Shown here: piece by piece, positions 25,031 through 39,100 of the stretch
Position numbering within the stretch: the first letter of the stretch is position 1
Layout: every line of letters starts with the position of its first letter
Assembly: GCA_020746105.1 (NCBI GenBank)
Contig: CM036633.1
Location: 7,486,501-7,550,500 of the forward strand
Source of the DNA: Trogon surrucura
Lineage: Eukaryota; Chordata; Aves; Trogoniformes; Trogonidae
Reading direction: 5' to 3'
DNA: 64,000 nucleotides
Position numbers and translations under genes: made by a program
Notes under the pieces: model-generated
Seen by the model: only the letters and a program-made list of their open reading frames with translations
What the model was told of the DNA's origin: nothing
The model's database searches: none

Positions 25031-28000
25031 GCTGAACTTCAGTCGGGTGGTCTGGAACTACAGGTGCCAGAAAAGGGGAAGACTGCACAAAGGAAATAAA
25101 AAAAGAGCAGCCATTTGGAGTCTTTAAATTCAAAATGTTGTGATGCCTACGTACAGATTTCCATATTCAGTCCCTTGGCTAAAACTAAGCTCTGGATCAA
25201 CTTCATATCTGAAATACTTCCTGCTGGGGATTATATCTTGCTATGGAAGGGAGCTAGGCTTAGTGAACTAATAGGTCTTTTCTATCTCTAACTACTGCCA
25301 GTATGATTATGTTTTTTTTAATCAGAAAAATGTGTTGCTGAAAAGTACAGAGATTAAGCACCACAATTGCCTGTAACAAAAGCAAGTTTTGTTGGATGAG
25401 CAGAGATCTGATGAATGACATGATTTGAAATGTTTTCATCCTAATGGCTTCCTCTTCTGAAGTTAATTTTTTTTGTCAGTTGCCAAAACATTTATGAGCA
25501 GATTTGTGGATAATGACACTCTTAGATGGGGGTTTAAATAAAAATCTGTTCCATTTGCAACCTAAAAGACCTAGTATTAAAGCAGACAAATGGGTTTAGT
25601 GTCTGATTCTTCTTATGGCAGTGTAATCGATGAGCTGGGGTCACTGGTGGGGTACAGTGAGCAAGCCACAAACTTTTAGGCCAGTTGTTTCTTCCGTGAA
25701 GGGGTTTAACATAGAAAGTGATAAATACAGTCAAAATACTATTTTGTAAGCAGAGCTTGCTGTGGAGTACATGGGTCTGCCATCTAGGGAAGTACCTGTT
25801 CCCTGTGTAGGATGAAAACCAAACACTTAAAGAAAAAGAGATGGGCATTATGTGCCAAATAAATAGCTAGATTTAGAATTGGTCTCTTTCTCCAGCACTT
25901 GGATTCTTAAAAGGGAGATGAAGAAACTATCCTTTACCAGCCCTTTGGAAGAGGTAGTTTGGCCTGTGGATAGGTGATTGAACAATAGGTTGAATAAAAT
26001 CATCTAGGTATATATAAGCTAGGAAAGGTTATTAGGGAATGATCAGGTCTCTTGGTTTGTTCTTAATGACAGTGGTTAGAGATTTTATGCCTCCCTTTGC
26101 TGGCGTCAGTCTGTACCAGCCCATCGGGGGTGGTGGAGGTCAGGCCATGACACATCCCATGGCTGGCTTTCCCTTTAGCAAGTTTCTTTTCTTACTTGCT
26201 TAATTCTAATTGGTATTATCTGTACCAACTATATTGCCAGTGCAATAAGGAGTCACTGTAGCTTAAGTATTGAAAAATAAAATCTTATTCTGTACTCTAA
26301 TTTACAAATATCAAACTGATAAACCTGCACAGGGCTAAATTTAAACTCTTTTTGTTGTGCCAGTGAAGATACATCTATAACACATCTGAAACAGCAGCAT
26401 TTGCAAAATTTTTATTTACATATATGAAACTTTTTTTCATGTAAATGCTTATGGTAAGGTGCAAATATATTTCTGCTTGCTACTTCCAGATTTTACCTGC
26501 ATATGTATTCTTCATCTAGGATGAGAATGTAGCCATTATCCTGCTAGGAAACAAAGTGAGACAGTGCGTGGTAATTTCGTTTGAAATGTTGTTTCTTACA
26601 CAGTAATAAGTCCACGTTTCCCTACCTGAAAAGCATAAACTTTTACTGTACTGCAGAATGTCATTAACATTATTTCTTAGTGATAATGTGAATTATATTT
26701 TAATGAGCACTGAGGTGCGTCTATGTCACACATTGTAGAATTCTTAAAAATTATCTTTTACTCTATTTTACCAACTTCCACCTTTTTGCAAAAACATTTT
26801 TCTATGCTTGATCCAGTCTGTCTTTTCCTCCAAATCCAGACTCTAGATCATGTGGCACTTCAATAATTTCAGTCATTAGAAGGGCTCAATAGTGTTTTCT
26901 TTCAGTTCATGTGTGAATTCATAAAAAAAGGTGTAATACTTGGAAGGCAAATTGCAGGAAGTTCAGCTTCTTTGCAGACATCACTAGCAGCTGATACACA
27001 TTGCAAATACTTTCAAAACGTTCACCTAAAATAGTTTTTTAGTTAAAATTAGTTATGATTTGTAAACCTGCTTTTTTGTTCTTTGAAGTCTTTGGGTTAC
27101 CAAGTCCTTTCACTAGGACAACCCTAAATTATAGAATTAAAACCTGACCTTGATTAAATAAATGGTAAAAACTCTCATTCATTTTAATGAGGCAAAGATT
27201 TCAGATATAGACTATTTAGGAAAAAGAAAAGACATTTCAGGTTTTACCAACACACTCACCAAGCTTGTACAGGGTTGTTTCTTACCGTATATTTTCTAGA
27301 GTTTATTTTCCAGGCTACTTTTAAACATTGGGGTTTCCTTTACTGTCCACAATACATTATTCCACAATCCATAGATCTTGTTCATGCTGGGCTTTAAATC
27401 AACTATCAAATACCCACTAGTATCTTCAAAGGCTTCTGAAAAAGGATGGTTTACAAGGGTGTTTTTTTCTTTGCCAGTATTATGATTTGTTATTCATCTT
27501 GTGGATTTTTAAGAAGACCCCTGTACTTAGTATTCACATTAATGGTCTTACTGTATTTAGCAGGATAAAAAACATTCAGTGCAATGTATGTAATAGTTAC
27601 ATTTCTATGATATACATACTTGGTAAAAGCTTTCTCATTTTCATCATTTAGACAGGTGGGATCTGGTAAATCATGTGCAGCACTCTGAACAGGATGACAG
27701 TAAGGTAGGGGGTAGAAACAAATAGCAAGCAACTGCTGCAGGAGATTTTTTTCCTGAAAACCTTGACTAAATGTTTAAATCCGAAAGAGGTTAAAAATTG
27801 TATAATTTTTTTTCTTTTCCCACAGCAAGTACCTTGTTAGACAGTAAAAGGCAGTGCTTCCCTTGCCCATTTCATACTCAGGTTGAACTCTGTATGATTA
27901 CAAACCGATTTTGCTTTTAACCACGTTGTCCTCAGCACCTGGTTTTCTGAAGCTCTGGGTTTTCCACAGCCTCTCTGCTCAGTGTAGTGCTCATGGGCTT

Positions 28001-28250
28001 GGCAATACCTAAAGTGAGTCCAGTGTTACAGCCTGTGAGAGTGAAACACCCAAGTGGTCAAGTCTATTAGATAACTGTTTGAAATCTCTCTCACCCGTTC
28101 TATAAAATGAAGACATCACAGTCAGTGTTTAGATCACTGTCTATTGGCTTTAAAACCTGCCCTTCCAGCCAGCAACGCAGCCGTTAAGCTCTAGTCGCTA
28201 AGGACGCAGGGTAACTCCACGGTATGTGGGGCAAAGCAGAAATAATACCT
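25031..28250. other. Non-coding AT-rich sequence
   Basis: No supported gene. A minus-strand donor-like site (ATACG|GTAAGA) near 27285 has no matching acceptor with a clean frame. Confidence 0.55.
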
Positions 28251-28350
28251 CAGGGGCCAATTCTGGCTGTGGAAGGATGCAAGGCAGCTTGACTTCACTG
28301 ACTTAATTCAGATCCGTACCATTTTACACGAGACAAAGTTTGGTCCTCAG
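28251..28350. repeat. Ancient amniote palindromic repeat, MITE-like
   Basis: The segment starts CAGGGGCCAATTCTGGC and ends AAAGTTTGGTCCTCAG, so the ends are imperfect inverted copies of each other. Inside is GCTTGACTTCACTGACTTAATTCAGATCC followed by CCATTTTACAC. This order (GGCCAGATTCTG, TTGACTTCAATGG-type centre, TTTACAC, then CTGGCC) is a pattern I associate with an old DNA-transposon-like repeat of reptiles and birds. I cannot name the family with certainty. Confidence 0.45.
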
Positions 28351-29520
28351 GTGGAATTTCTTCACTTGAATATCTTCGCTCACTGCAGCGTAACATATAC
28401 TTATGGGCCTCTGTTATAGTAGCTAAAGTGCCAGAATCAGTTCAGAATAAGAGTTTTACTGTTGATGATCTTTATCTGGAGGGGAAAAAAACATCATTTT
28501 ACCATGTGCATAAACAGACCGAGGATTCCTGTTAGATGAGGGCAAGAGTAATTTAGTGAAAGAATCAGCAGAGAAGCACATCTCTTCCATCTCATCGGTC
28601 TTCCTTAAGCTTATACATAATTTTCTGTTAACGTATATTTTTATGGCTTTTTAAAAAAAATTCTTTTTCTTTTCATACAATTTTTTTCTCATGTTCAGAG
28701 CATATAATCAGGGATAAGGGCATGGGTTTTTTGTGGGTTTTTTTTCACATTTACATTCTTTGCTTGCCAGTTGTCTTCCCTAAACAGAATTGCTTCTACT
28801 GTTTCATGTGTATGCACGTTTGTGCTCTCTTTGTTATTGTCTTGTAGTATCTCACACACACCTATCTTCCTCAGTATCTCAGTTTTTATACTGTAGCAGT
28901 AACCTTTTACAGGATTCCCTTTTACTCTGCAGTTATGCCGGGGTTTAAAAAAAAAAAAAAAAAAAGAGACAAAGAAAAAGAGAACCTTTAGCTTTACCTT
29001 GGAGCCTCAGCCAAAAGGAGTTTAAATGTGTGTCGAGAGAGAAAATTAAAATAATCAATACATGTACTTTGCAGTCTGGTCAATGTCATTGGCATTAATT
29101 TTCTTTTTCTCTCAAATGATCAGAATCATTTCACATTTTCAGCTACTCGTTACTTCCCACTAAAATACAAACATAATGCCCCACTCCGTGTGGGGCTCTG
29201 AAAACACAATTTTCTATGGTATTTTCCATATACCTTCTAAAATGCCCTTGCTGTATTACACATTACCTTATTTGTGCCAACCACGTATTATGAATATCAG
29301 TGTTTTCCTCTAATACCTTAAAAAGTCAAAGACGTAAACAGTACTTCTACTTCTGTGGCAAATCATTCTCACCTCATATTAATTGCTGATCTTTCTGCTG
29401 CTACAATGATGTTGTTTCCCAACAGCCTGAACATGTCTGTCCTTTCGCTGAGGTCATAATGACTGTTAAATGTGCCACATTTCCTCTGTCAATTTGGGAA
29501 AAAGTGACAGATTATATATC
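28351..29520. other. Non-coding AT-rich sequence with poly(A) tract
   Basis: A run of about 19 A residues lies at 28947-28965 followed by purine-rich sequence. No gene is supported. Confidence 0.55.
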
Positions 29521-29524
29521 AAGG

Positions 29525-29574
29525 GTTTACTTTGATGCATAACTTTCTGTTAAACACACGTCACCAAAGTAAAC
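29525..29574. promoter_or_regulatory. Perfect 10-bp inverted repeat with forkhead- and TCF-like motifs
   Basis: GTTTACTTTG (29525-29534) and CAAAGTAAAC (29565-29574) are exact reverse complements separated by 30 bases. Each arm holds a forkhead-like GTTTAC/GTAAAC, and the left arm continues to CTTTGATG, a TCF/LEF-like site. Regulatory function is inference. Confidence 0.3.
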
Positions 29575-32500
29575 TCCGGTACCTGTCCCGTGGGGAATGG
29601 GAACTCGTAAATATAGAGTCAAAGTCCACAAATATTACTATTCATTGCATTACCTAGAGGTTTGTGACTAAAGTTGTTGTTTTAATGACAAGCCTTTCAA
29701 ATCGGTCTTTAAAAAGATATGCTTCACTACTTTTATTAGTTGTTAATTCCATTTTTAACTACCTATTGTTGGTAATATCCTCTTAGCTTGAAAATACAAT
29801 CTCTTTCCCCTGCGACTCTATCCATTTTTAGTTCATCGATTCACTGAGGTTTTTTTTCTTCAGTGGATTTCTAAAGCAGCAGAAGTTAAAAGAAATTCTT
29901 AATTGTTTACTTCATTGTTTGTGCATTGGTATCAGCATTGACATCTGCAGGAATATAAACAGATTTGAGAAGATTTTTTTCGTATTAATTTACTGAAGGG
30001 AGATGTTTTATGTTAAATTGATTTAAGTTTCCAAATATGGGTCAGATAAACTGAAATAATCTTTCTTGAGCTAATGTTCTTCTTCCTAGCTACTTATAGG
30101 TAGTTTTTGTTTTGGTATTAAATAACATCTAGAGGCTCCAAACAGCATCAAATTCTCATATCATGAGGATCAGTGATTAACCCTAAAGCACTGGTTTAGT
30201 TTTTACTCTATTGTGCATTAAATCTTGGGTCTTGGAATTGGGGTTGTGTTCTCCTCTAACCAGGATTTCTTTCATCTGTGGCTGAATTTTGGTTTCAGTT
30301 TGGGAAACAGCTGGAAATTTTGTGGAATCTTTTCGAAGAGGAGAGGCAGGTGTGTGTTACAGGCAGAATCCTCCAACCTCAGACATACACAGCTGTGACA
30401 GCGTTGCCATAAGGGACAATATAGATTTTTTAGGTCTTACATATCCGGTGGCTGTTTCATGTATAAACGTGATAGATGCTTGAAATCTGCTGTGTATTCT
30501 TTACTAATCTAGAAGTGAATGATTAATCAGTTACTTTGGTATTGAGAAGCTTCTCTAAAGTATTTGCTCCAGTTTGGATACCCACGGCTGCACTTTTCTA
30601 GTGTAAGCAAGCAGAAAGGTTTGGTTTACACAGAGAGTATCTGCTGAGGTTTCAGATTAGTATATGTGAAGCAATGCACCTAAAGTGGTGTGAACATCAT
30701 TAATATAGGGCATACCTACTCATTATTGATTGCTCAGCTTTCTGGGGCTTGGGAATTCTGAGTTCAGCCAAACCCTGGCACTAGTTCTTCTTCCTAAAGG
30801 TCCAGCACCATATGGTTTTTCTCTTGGCGTTTTGTTTGGCGCTCCATATGAACATTTCATTTATTTTCTATAATGTCTAAATCGTTAAAAGAAAAGCTTT
30901 GGGGTGCAATATGAGACTGACAAAAATAATTACAGTTTTAAAGCCTTAAGAGGTTTCATGCGTCATATAAAATTTTACATTCTACCACCAATTTAAATCA
31001 ATTACAATCTTTAAATCTATAATTGTGCTATTTAAAGCATTTTAAAGGGCACAATGCATGTGGTATTTCGCTGTGTGTTCCAAAGTATTTTCACAACAGA
31101 TCTATTTATTGTGTTAAAGCATCTAGAGGCTATTAAAAGATGATCAGAGGCATTATTAACTCTTTAGTCTGTCTCCTTAATGCAAGAAGCAGATATGCTT
31201 AAGCATTATTTATCACTTAGTCTCAGTTGTGCTAAATTTCTCAGCCTTTAGTCACAATAATTGTAACGAAGCTCAGAATAGATCATGCAGAGTGCCCTCA
31301 TAATGCTAAACCAATGACTTCTTTGTGCTTGGGTGAGCAGGCATTCTCTTTCATATTACAACAAGGCAAAGAAACAGAAGACTTTTCTAATTTATTCTTT
31401 TCATGCTAGATCTAGATCACTGCACAGGTAAAGATGGTGCTCTTTATTTTTCATGCAAAGCCCTTTTTCTCCCTCTGCACTTGATATCAAGGGATTTCAG
31501 CACCCTGTTTAAGCTACTTTATGACTTAACTGATTTACTAGGAAAATCTGTGGTCATCTTTCAAAATCCTAAACCAGAAGTTTCAAATGAATATAGTTTT
31601 GGTGAGTCTTGCCACTTTTATTCTAATGGAAATTCTAACATCCAACATTTCCAAATTTGTACATAAATTGAATGTTTTCCATAGAACTCCGAAAAGGGAC
31701 ATCTTTTCCCTACAGTTTGAGATTTTCAACCTTACAAAAACAAGAAAGCAGAGGTGACGGACCATAAGTCAGTGAACCAAAATATCTCACTATTTTATCT
31801 TCAAAAATATTGAGAGTATGTTCAAGGGACTCCATATTTCCAGGAGTTCTAACAACAAATTTGACTGCCCAACAGTTCATCTTATATCTTCAGTATTTAA
31901 AAAGAAAAAAAAAAGGTAAACAAAACCAACCAATCAAAAAAACCCCAACAATAACCACTACCTTTCATTAGCAATTAATGCTGGTGAAAATTTTAGATAT
32001 TCCCAGGTACACATCAGTGCAGCTCAGATGGTGCTTAGTTGGAAGATGATGGTAACAAAATACACTTCAATCAGTCAGCTTTTGGGGAGAGTCAAGGGGA
32101 GGGAAGGTGCATGTTCGTTTTCAAACGTTATTCTAAGTGGGAATTTTCTTGCTCTCTGAGAAAGTGCCAGTCTATCCTTTTTGCCAGAGAATTTCCATTA
32201 TTATAGAAACAGAAACAGTTTTTGTAACTGTTGAGCAAGTGGACACAATCTGAGTATCTGTCTTCTCAAAATAGAACTATGGGTAAAGTACCTCTGTTGT
32301 GCAGGGAGTGCTACTTTGGAAAGATCCTTTTTTACATTAATTCAAAACCCAAATAGCCCATAGTACTAACAGCAAAAATTGTTTTTCTTCTTAAGCAACT
32401 CAGATACACTAGTTCATGCATTCCCCTGGGAACCAACAGTGATGAATGCATTTGTTTCTTAAAGAACAGGCAATATTTTCAATGTTTCTCAAAAAAATAA

Positions 32501-32830
32501 AATAATAAAAACAAGGCCCTACACCAAAGCCACCCCTCCATTCTGCCTGCTCTAAAAGAAAAGATTGTCTTGTCCCCAGGTATTGTCCTTGAATTGTAAA
32601 TTCTGATCATCTGCCTTAGAGGTCCAGTGTAATTTGGAGAACACCGGATACAAGTCAATTCAATGCAATGCTGAAACAGTAATTCCTGAGTTCTGAGAGG
32701 CCCAAACTACACTGATTATTTCACAGACGTTACAGGTATTCATACGTGGAGTCAGTGCCAAAAATACACCTACACAAATAAATTTCCCCTGCAGTTTTGC
32801 TGGCGGTGATATTTTGCTTCAGCACAATAA
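29575..32830. other. Non-coding sequence, possible conserved element at 31080-31380
   Basis: No gene is supported. Bases 31080-31380 are complex, free of repeats and low-complexity runs, and rich in TAAT-type and AATTG-type motifs, which resembles deeply conserved non-coding elements. Conservation itself cannot be seen from one sequence. Confidence 0.35.
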
Positions 32831-32840
32831 CCCCGGTAGC

Positions 32841-32887
32841 GCTGCTCAGCACGGAGGAGGCAGCTGAGCTCCGGTGCTGAGGGCAGC
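32841..32887. other. Bulged GC-rich hairpin
   Basis: GCTGCTCAGCAC (32841-32852) pairs with GTGCTGAGGGCAGC (32874-32887) with one two-base bulge, and the inner GGAG/CTCC extends the stem by four pairs. Total pairing is about 16 base pairs around a loop of about 12 bases. The geometry is shorter than a typical animal microRNA precursor. Confidence 0.4.
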
Positions 32888-33099
32888 AGTTCTGCGGAGG
32901 TGAGGACAGGGAGCCTGATCCCCTCATCCCTGAAGGTAGCAGGAACATTGTCCTTGCCTTCAGAGGGAACAGGACACCGACACTGTTCCATAAGCATTAG
33001 TGTCAATGAAATTAATTGTCTCAAGCACTGTGATAACTGCGCGAGAGCTCTGCACCCAGCCGAGGTGAGACAGGATACAGCCCCTTTTTTGCAGAGAAT

Positions 33100-33173
33100 T
33101 TCCTACGGGAGCATTGGCTGTAGGAAATCGTTTGAAACCATCCCCTTGGCTGCGGTTTTGTGCCAAGGGGATG
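33100..33173. other. Two adjacent perfect hairpins
   Basis: The first has arms TTCCTAC (33100-33106) and GTAGGAA (33120-33126) with a 13-base loop. The second has perfect 12-base arms CATCCCCTTGGC (33139-33150) and GCCAAGGGGATG (33162-33173) with an 11-base loop. They lie in a GC-richer patch. A bidirectional terminator-like or structured RNA element is conceivable; no transcript is known from the sequence. Confidence 0.5.
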
Positions 33174-36100
33174 TTCGTGCTCCAATGTATTCAGCATTGA
33201 CTGGCGTGGAAGTCACACAGCAGGGGAAAAGAAAAAATAAAAAAATAAATGGGAATGTGCTTCTCAAAGCAATGTGTCATCTCGGGTGATACACAAATGC
33301 CCATGTCATTTGGTTGGTGGATTAAATGTTATTTTCTAACTCTGTTTTCATTTACCAAATTTTAGGGTTGCAGTGGGATACTTCCAATAAGACATACCTT
33401 TTCTTACCTATTAAAAATTGAATGGATTGATCTATCACTAACTGTATGGCTGATGAAAGCACTTTCTTTTCCTTTCCACTTTTCCCCCACCCTCACATTT
33501 TTATGCTTTTCTGAGGTGTAAAATGAGGTCTTAGTTCCCCTCCCACTTGCACGAATCAGGAATATCTCCAAATGGAGTTATTGTGGCAGGTGGAGGGAAA
33601 TTGGCAGAAATTGTCTGGCATTGCCAGGATTTAGTCTCGGTTATTTCTCTGCACCCCTGTGGTGTTCCCAGCCACAGCACCAGGCAGCCTTGGTCAGTGG
33701 TGGGTCAACACGGGGCTCTGCCTGCCCTCCACAGCCCCATGGGCTTCCATTTCCAGAGGGGATTTCTCAGCCCTTCAAATTCACTTGCTTAGCTGGGCAG
33801 CACAAAGGGATTGCAAGGAAGCAGGGAATCTAAGCAGAATGTGTTTGTAAAAGGCCAAGACCATTAAGACTGGAATAAAACAGATTGGTGGAGAGTGGAA
33901 TCAGATCCCTGGGTATCAAGGATATTGAGTGGTTCTATCTTAAGTTACTGCAGTCAAAAGCAGCAAAGAAACTTTTCCAAACCTCCAAAATGGGAGAGGT
34001 CTTGGCATTAAACGCAATCAAATCTGGCACATTTGGGGGGAATCTGGGTTTTATTTTTAATATTTTTCGTGTGGGTGAACTCAGTAAAGCTCTGTGTTGG
34101 ACTGCTGTACTAGTGCAGTCTTTTACAGAAAAAAAAAAATCTTGCATTAAAAATAATTTCACCCCCAAGTATCTAGAGAACTAATCCAATAAATAATGGA
34201 ATGTCACTATAGACTAAGTAGATTTTGAGATGATAGGTCTTTCATTTGTACAGTAATAGTAGAAAATAAAAAAGCCATTTAAAAACCTGAACAATATTTT
34301 TATGTTCATATAACAAATATAAATTTCAAAACTGTTATCTCCATTTTTCTCAATGGTAATGCATACCCAGTTTTAAATCCAGGAAATATCCATTTTCATT
34401 CTAGAATTAAGTTAACCTATAAAGTAACGGCAACTGATAGTAGGAATTTATAGTGGAAATGGCCATTATTGATTCTTAATGCATAAAGGATTTGCAATAC
34501 AAACTTCAGTGGCAAAAGATTTTTGTATTTTATTTTCATTTTTATTTGGAAAGTGTATAACGACAATGGTTTATTTTTCTAAACTGGAAAAGTATCAAAT
34601 GCTTTGAAATACTCTTAACAAAAACAGTAATAAGAATACTAAGTGCTTAGATTATTGGATGTGTTTTTCTTCAAGTAGAATACATCAGAATAATCTGTTT
34701 AGGATTTCTGAGCATGCCTACCATAGCTCAAAGATATATACCTTCCAGCAACGCAGCAAAACCAAAACATCGTGCAAAACTCAGTGCTAATAATCAGAGA
34801 TGAACAAAGACGGACAAACAAGCACGAATTACTTCCTACAGAAGTAATCTTTTTTTCTACACACAATTTATTAGCAGTCCTGGCTACCTCCTAAGTAGCC
34901 TTTAAGGTATACGTGAAATGCAGTGAGAAATTTTACGGGGGAACAGATCAGCTTCCATTTCCTAAACACTTTATTGTAAAAGAAATCGCTGCAGGAATGT
35001 AAGACTTTTAAACTTATAAAAATAACTCAGTGTTGCCCTTTTAAATTGTTTCCACTGACAACCGAAGTCATAGTGGCATTTGTTCATCCAGATCCCAGTA
35101 CACACATGTATTCATAATGATACATCCCTCGAATGGCACAGTTCTTCTGTGGTTGCTACCTGTCAGCACTTGTACTCAAGAACCTTGAATATCAGTGACT
35201 CACTAATGTTTTATGATATTTTACCTCACTTTATGGTAGTCATTTATGACAAGACCAGAATGACATAAACTGCCATAAAGCAAAGCAATGCAATCACACA
35301 AATGACCATAAATCAAGGTAGCAACAGAAAAAGGTCATAAAAGGAAAGAAAATTGGAGAAAACAACATTTGAGTTCAGATTCAGAAGTGTGGAGTTAACA
35401 GCACCGAACTTCAGGGCAGATGGATGGGAGCAGCAAGTAAATTCAGTGTTCCACCGATACTAATCATTTTGTGTATGTGGATGAACTGACAGATTGATAC
35501 GTAGGTGGGTGTTCATTACTTATAAGTCCATTACGATGTACAAAGCATTAATTGCAGCTGTGTGCATGGGCTTTTTTTCCTCCTGTAACGTTATTTTAGC
35601 TTTGTCCTACAACCTAAGCAGTTCCCAAATTCAGATGACCTTTTGAACAACTTTTCCAGAATCCGCGTCTATCTCTGTGTATTTATTTACTTATTTTTAA
35701 TAAAAAATGTGTTCCTGTTAATTGGGTTGGCCACCTCTAAAAGATGATGGGCTTTTCTTGGAAGTCTATTTTTCTTGGGCTGGAAAAGAAGCTCCTAAGC
35801 GTGACGGGAGATTGAGCCTCAGAAGGTGGTCAGATGGGGATTAGACAGAAACTGCACAGAGCTGGGGGGTTTGTTTGTGAGTTGAGTTGGGAGCAATAGT
35901 TCATTGTGCGGTGGCCGTGCTCACGGTGCTGCTTTATTGTGGTGTGGATGGGGATAAGAGGAGAACCAAATGATGTCAGGGAGGACAAGGAGCTCTGCAC
36001 CCCCTATAGAATCGGAGCCTAATGGGGCAGCAGAAGCTGTATGCAATGAGGTATAACAGTACGTATACCACACCTTAAAGTTATACTACCATAAAAATGA

Positions 36101-39100
36101 GAAACTGCTAGTGGTGGAGATAACAGCATTTATGAGGAGAATTTATGGGCTGCTCATGCGGTATAAATATATACAGTACACAAACACCAGTGGGGATAAA
36201 TTCCACTGGACAACCCTGTTATTTTAACAGTAACCTTGAAAATATTACGTTATTTAACCAAAGAAAGTGCTAAAGGAACAATACATAATTTAACCTCCTT
36301 CTTTATCCTGTACAGTTCATCTCTCTTAGAACAACAGTGTTGTTTTAAGAAGTGTGTGCATTAAGATAAACACTGATAGTTAATTGCATTTATTTTAACA
36401 TCCTCATGCTTCCGTGTCCACACAGTTGCGCCTTCATCTTGTGTACAAGCCTGTTTCTAACGGAGCTGATGTGCTTTTAAAACAAGACATGTTTTTATAC
36501 TATCTTTTATCTAAGACCTCTAATTCTTCCCTTGTTCTGCTTCTTTGTTTCCTAAGACAGTTGCTTTCCTCTTTTTTAGTATCACTTGCATTCACAACTG
36601 CCATAACCATTTCTAGTCATTTTTTAAAATTCTTCCTTGTCAAAGGACACCAATGTAGTAAATGAATATGACAGAAAGGTAACAGATAAGGAGAAAAAAG
36701 AAAAAAAAAAAAAAAGATGATGAAGAAAAACCCAACCAAAAGCAGAGGACTTGAGCTGAGAGATACTGAGTAAGGGCATTTGCAGTGAGTTGTGTTGGGA
36801 TGCGAAGCCATCAAATTCAGAGATACAGCAAAGTGATGAGTACTTCTGGACCTGCCCTGTGTCTCTGCAGAGCTCAGTCCCGAGGTACAGTTTGCTTCCC
36901 TTCTTGTCCCTTTGCAGGAGAAAATCCGGAATATTTGGAATCACTCCAATCCACTTTTGAAAGGCCCTTTTCATAGCCAGAAATAGCATCACCTGAGAGT
37001 CACCCACTGGCAGTGAAGGAGGAGATACCAGAGGTACCAGCAAGGTCAGAAACTCTAAGGTGAAGGGAAAACAGAGGTGGTTTGGTGGATAACGGAAGAG
37101 GCAGTACTGCAGTGCCTCAGTGCACCATTTAATCCCTTCCTGACTTGATTTCCCTGTTACTTACCTATCCATAGCAGGGGAGAGCATTTGGGAAATTAAA
37201 ATACCATGCCCTACACTTCAGAAGAAAAGTTGTTAGACTTTCAGAATATTTTCAGATAAAATTTTAGGAGTTATTCACCAAGGTGTAGATTCACTTTCTC
37301 TGACTGTACTCTTGCTGCCAAGAAAGTAAACTAGGGCAAGTTAACAGAATGATCCAAGAGTAAAGAAAAAGCTGGTATCTTAATTTTTGATGCAGTCTAT
37401 GTGTTCTCATTATTACATTGTCTGTTTGTTATTACTTTTGATTTATAATGTAATTGGGGAACTATAGAAATGTTAATCGGAAAGATACTGTTCTGAATAT
37501 GACAAAGTTGTTTACTAATTGTTGCCTTTAACTTAGGCTAATTTTGTAGTATTGAAATATTTAAAAATGTATTATTTCTTTATTTTTAGGTTGTCATGAA
37601 AGCGTTGTTTAGTTTGAACTCCATTCTCAGATGAGCTGAGTTTTCTTCCCCCTTTAAAAGAAGGAAAATAGTGCAAATTGAAATTTGTTACACTAGGGTT
37701 CAATCTCAAACCTTTAGGCAAGCCCATTCATTTTGTTAAATATTTAGATGAGAAATTGTTGCTTGTATGTTTATTTATTTATTTTTACAACATCCACCGT
37801 GCTGCTCATTATCTTAGGGGAGATGGAGAATATTGCGATGATTATTAGTAAGCTTGGTAATGAGATTACTGAACCATTTGCAGTTGACTTTTTTGTGATA
37901 CATAATTACAGGGGTTTATTTACAGTGCCTTTAGAGGTTTTGTTTTTGGTTTTGCCTCTTAATGATTCACATTTATATCCTTTGTTCTTCGTGTAAGGGA
38001 TAAGATTCTATCTCTGGATATTTTGCATTTTTCTCTTCTCAACTCGTCCCTCCTTCCAATGAAATGAATGTGTATTATACTTTAGATATAAGAAGCTGTT
38101 ACTCAGCCAAGTGATCCTCATTCTGCATGCTCTTATCTACTTGAGTAATCTGACTGATATTAATTGGGAATACCCAGGTAAATAGGATTATTTGTGCATT
38201 TGTCCTAGATGACACTTCCAGTCTGTGTTCAAGTCAACGGAGGGAATCTCATCGACTCTTCTTGGCCTTGTCTGTCTCATAAATATGATATATTAATAGA
38301 CAACTGTTGAAAGGAAGAGCTGCTCTGCAGGTCTTAAATATCTCATAACTGGGGGTTGTTAAGGTTGATTACCATATTGTCACATTTATTGCTCACATTC
38401 TTGACTGTTACCACTTTTCCTCTCAAATAGCTGTGATTTCAGCAATTTCTGAAGCTTTTGGTGGAAGATTCCTGATACGGTGTTGAGAAAAAAAATAGTA
38501 AAAAATCTAAGAGATGTGGGGCAGTTATTGGAATCAGGTAGAGGAAAGCCCTTGGGGAATAGAAAACTATGGAATAAAGTGGCCTTGGTTCTAAGCTTAC
38601 GTAGTCTGAATCACAGGCATCCTTTCTTTAGAAATGCAGTGGGTTATATATGTGAAAATACCATATCTTTGTTTTCCTGTTGTCTCAAAGTCTTAACGTT
38701 TGTGAAAAGGTTTTCCATTGACTCAGTGGGCTCTGTTTTACTGTAAGACTGTGGAAACTCATTTTGTCCACTCACTTTGCCAGATTCCTTTACAGTAGGT
38801 TAGATTTTAAATTCAGGTAGGAAGATGTGAAAATTTTATACACCCAACTCTAATCACCTAAATAGGGCACAGGCAAAAATGGAGATGGGTGCTAATATGT
38901 GACATTAAAGTTCTGGCACTAATCCTAGCTATTATTCAGAAACCGGTGGGACATTTCATTTGTGAAAATTGCAGGTTCTGAGCTTCTTTTCATGTTCAAA
39001 AGCAGATCTGCATTTAACACTTGGAATTTATATAGATCCATAGTTAACTTTAAAAATGCCTTAAACACAGAGTTTATTTTTTTCCTTCAGCAGCAACCAA

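Noticed and set aside
36624-37043. 139-codon minus-strand frame
   Set aside because: Crosses a purine-rich simple tract and shows no domain or splice sites.
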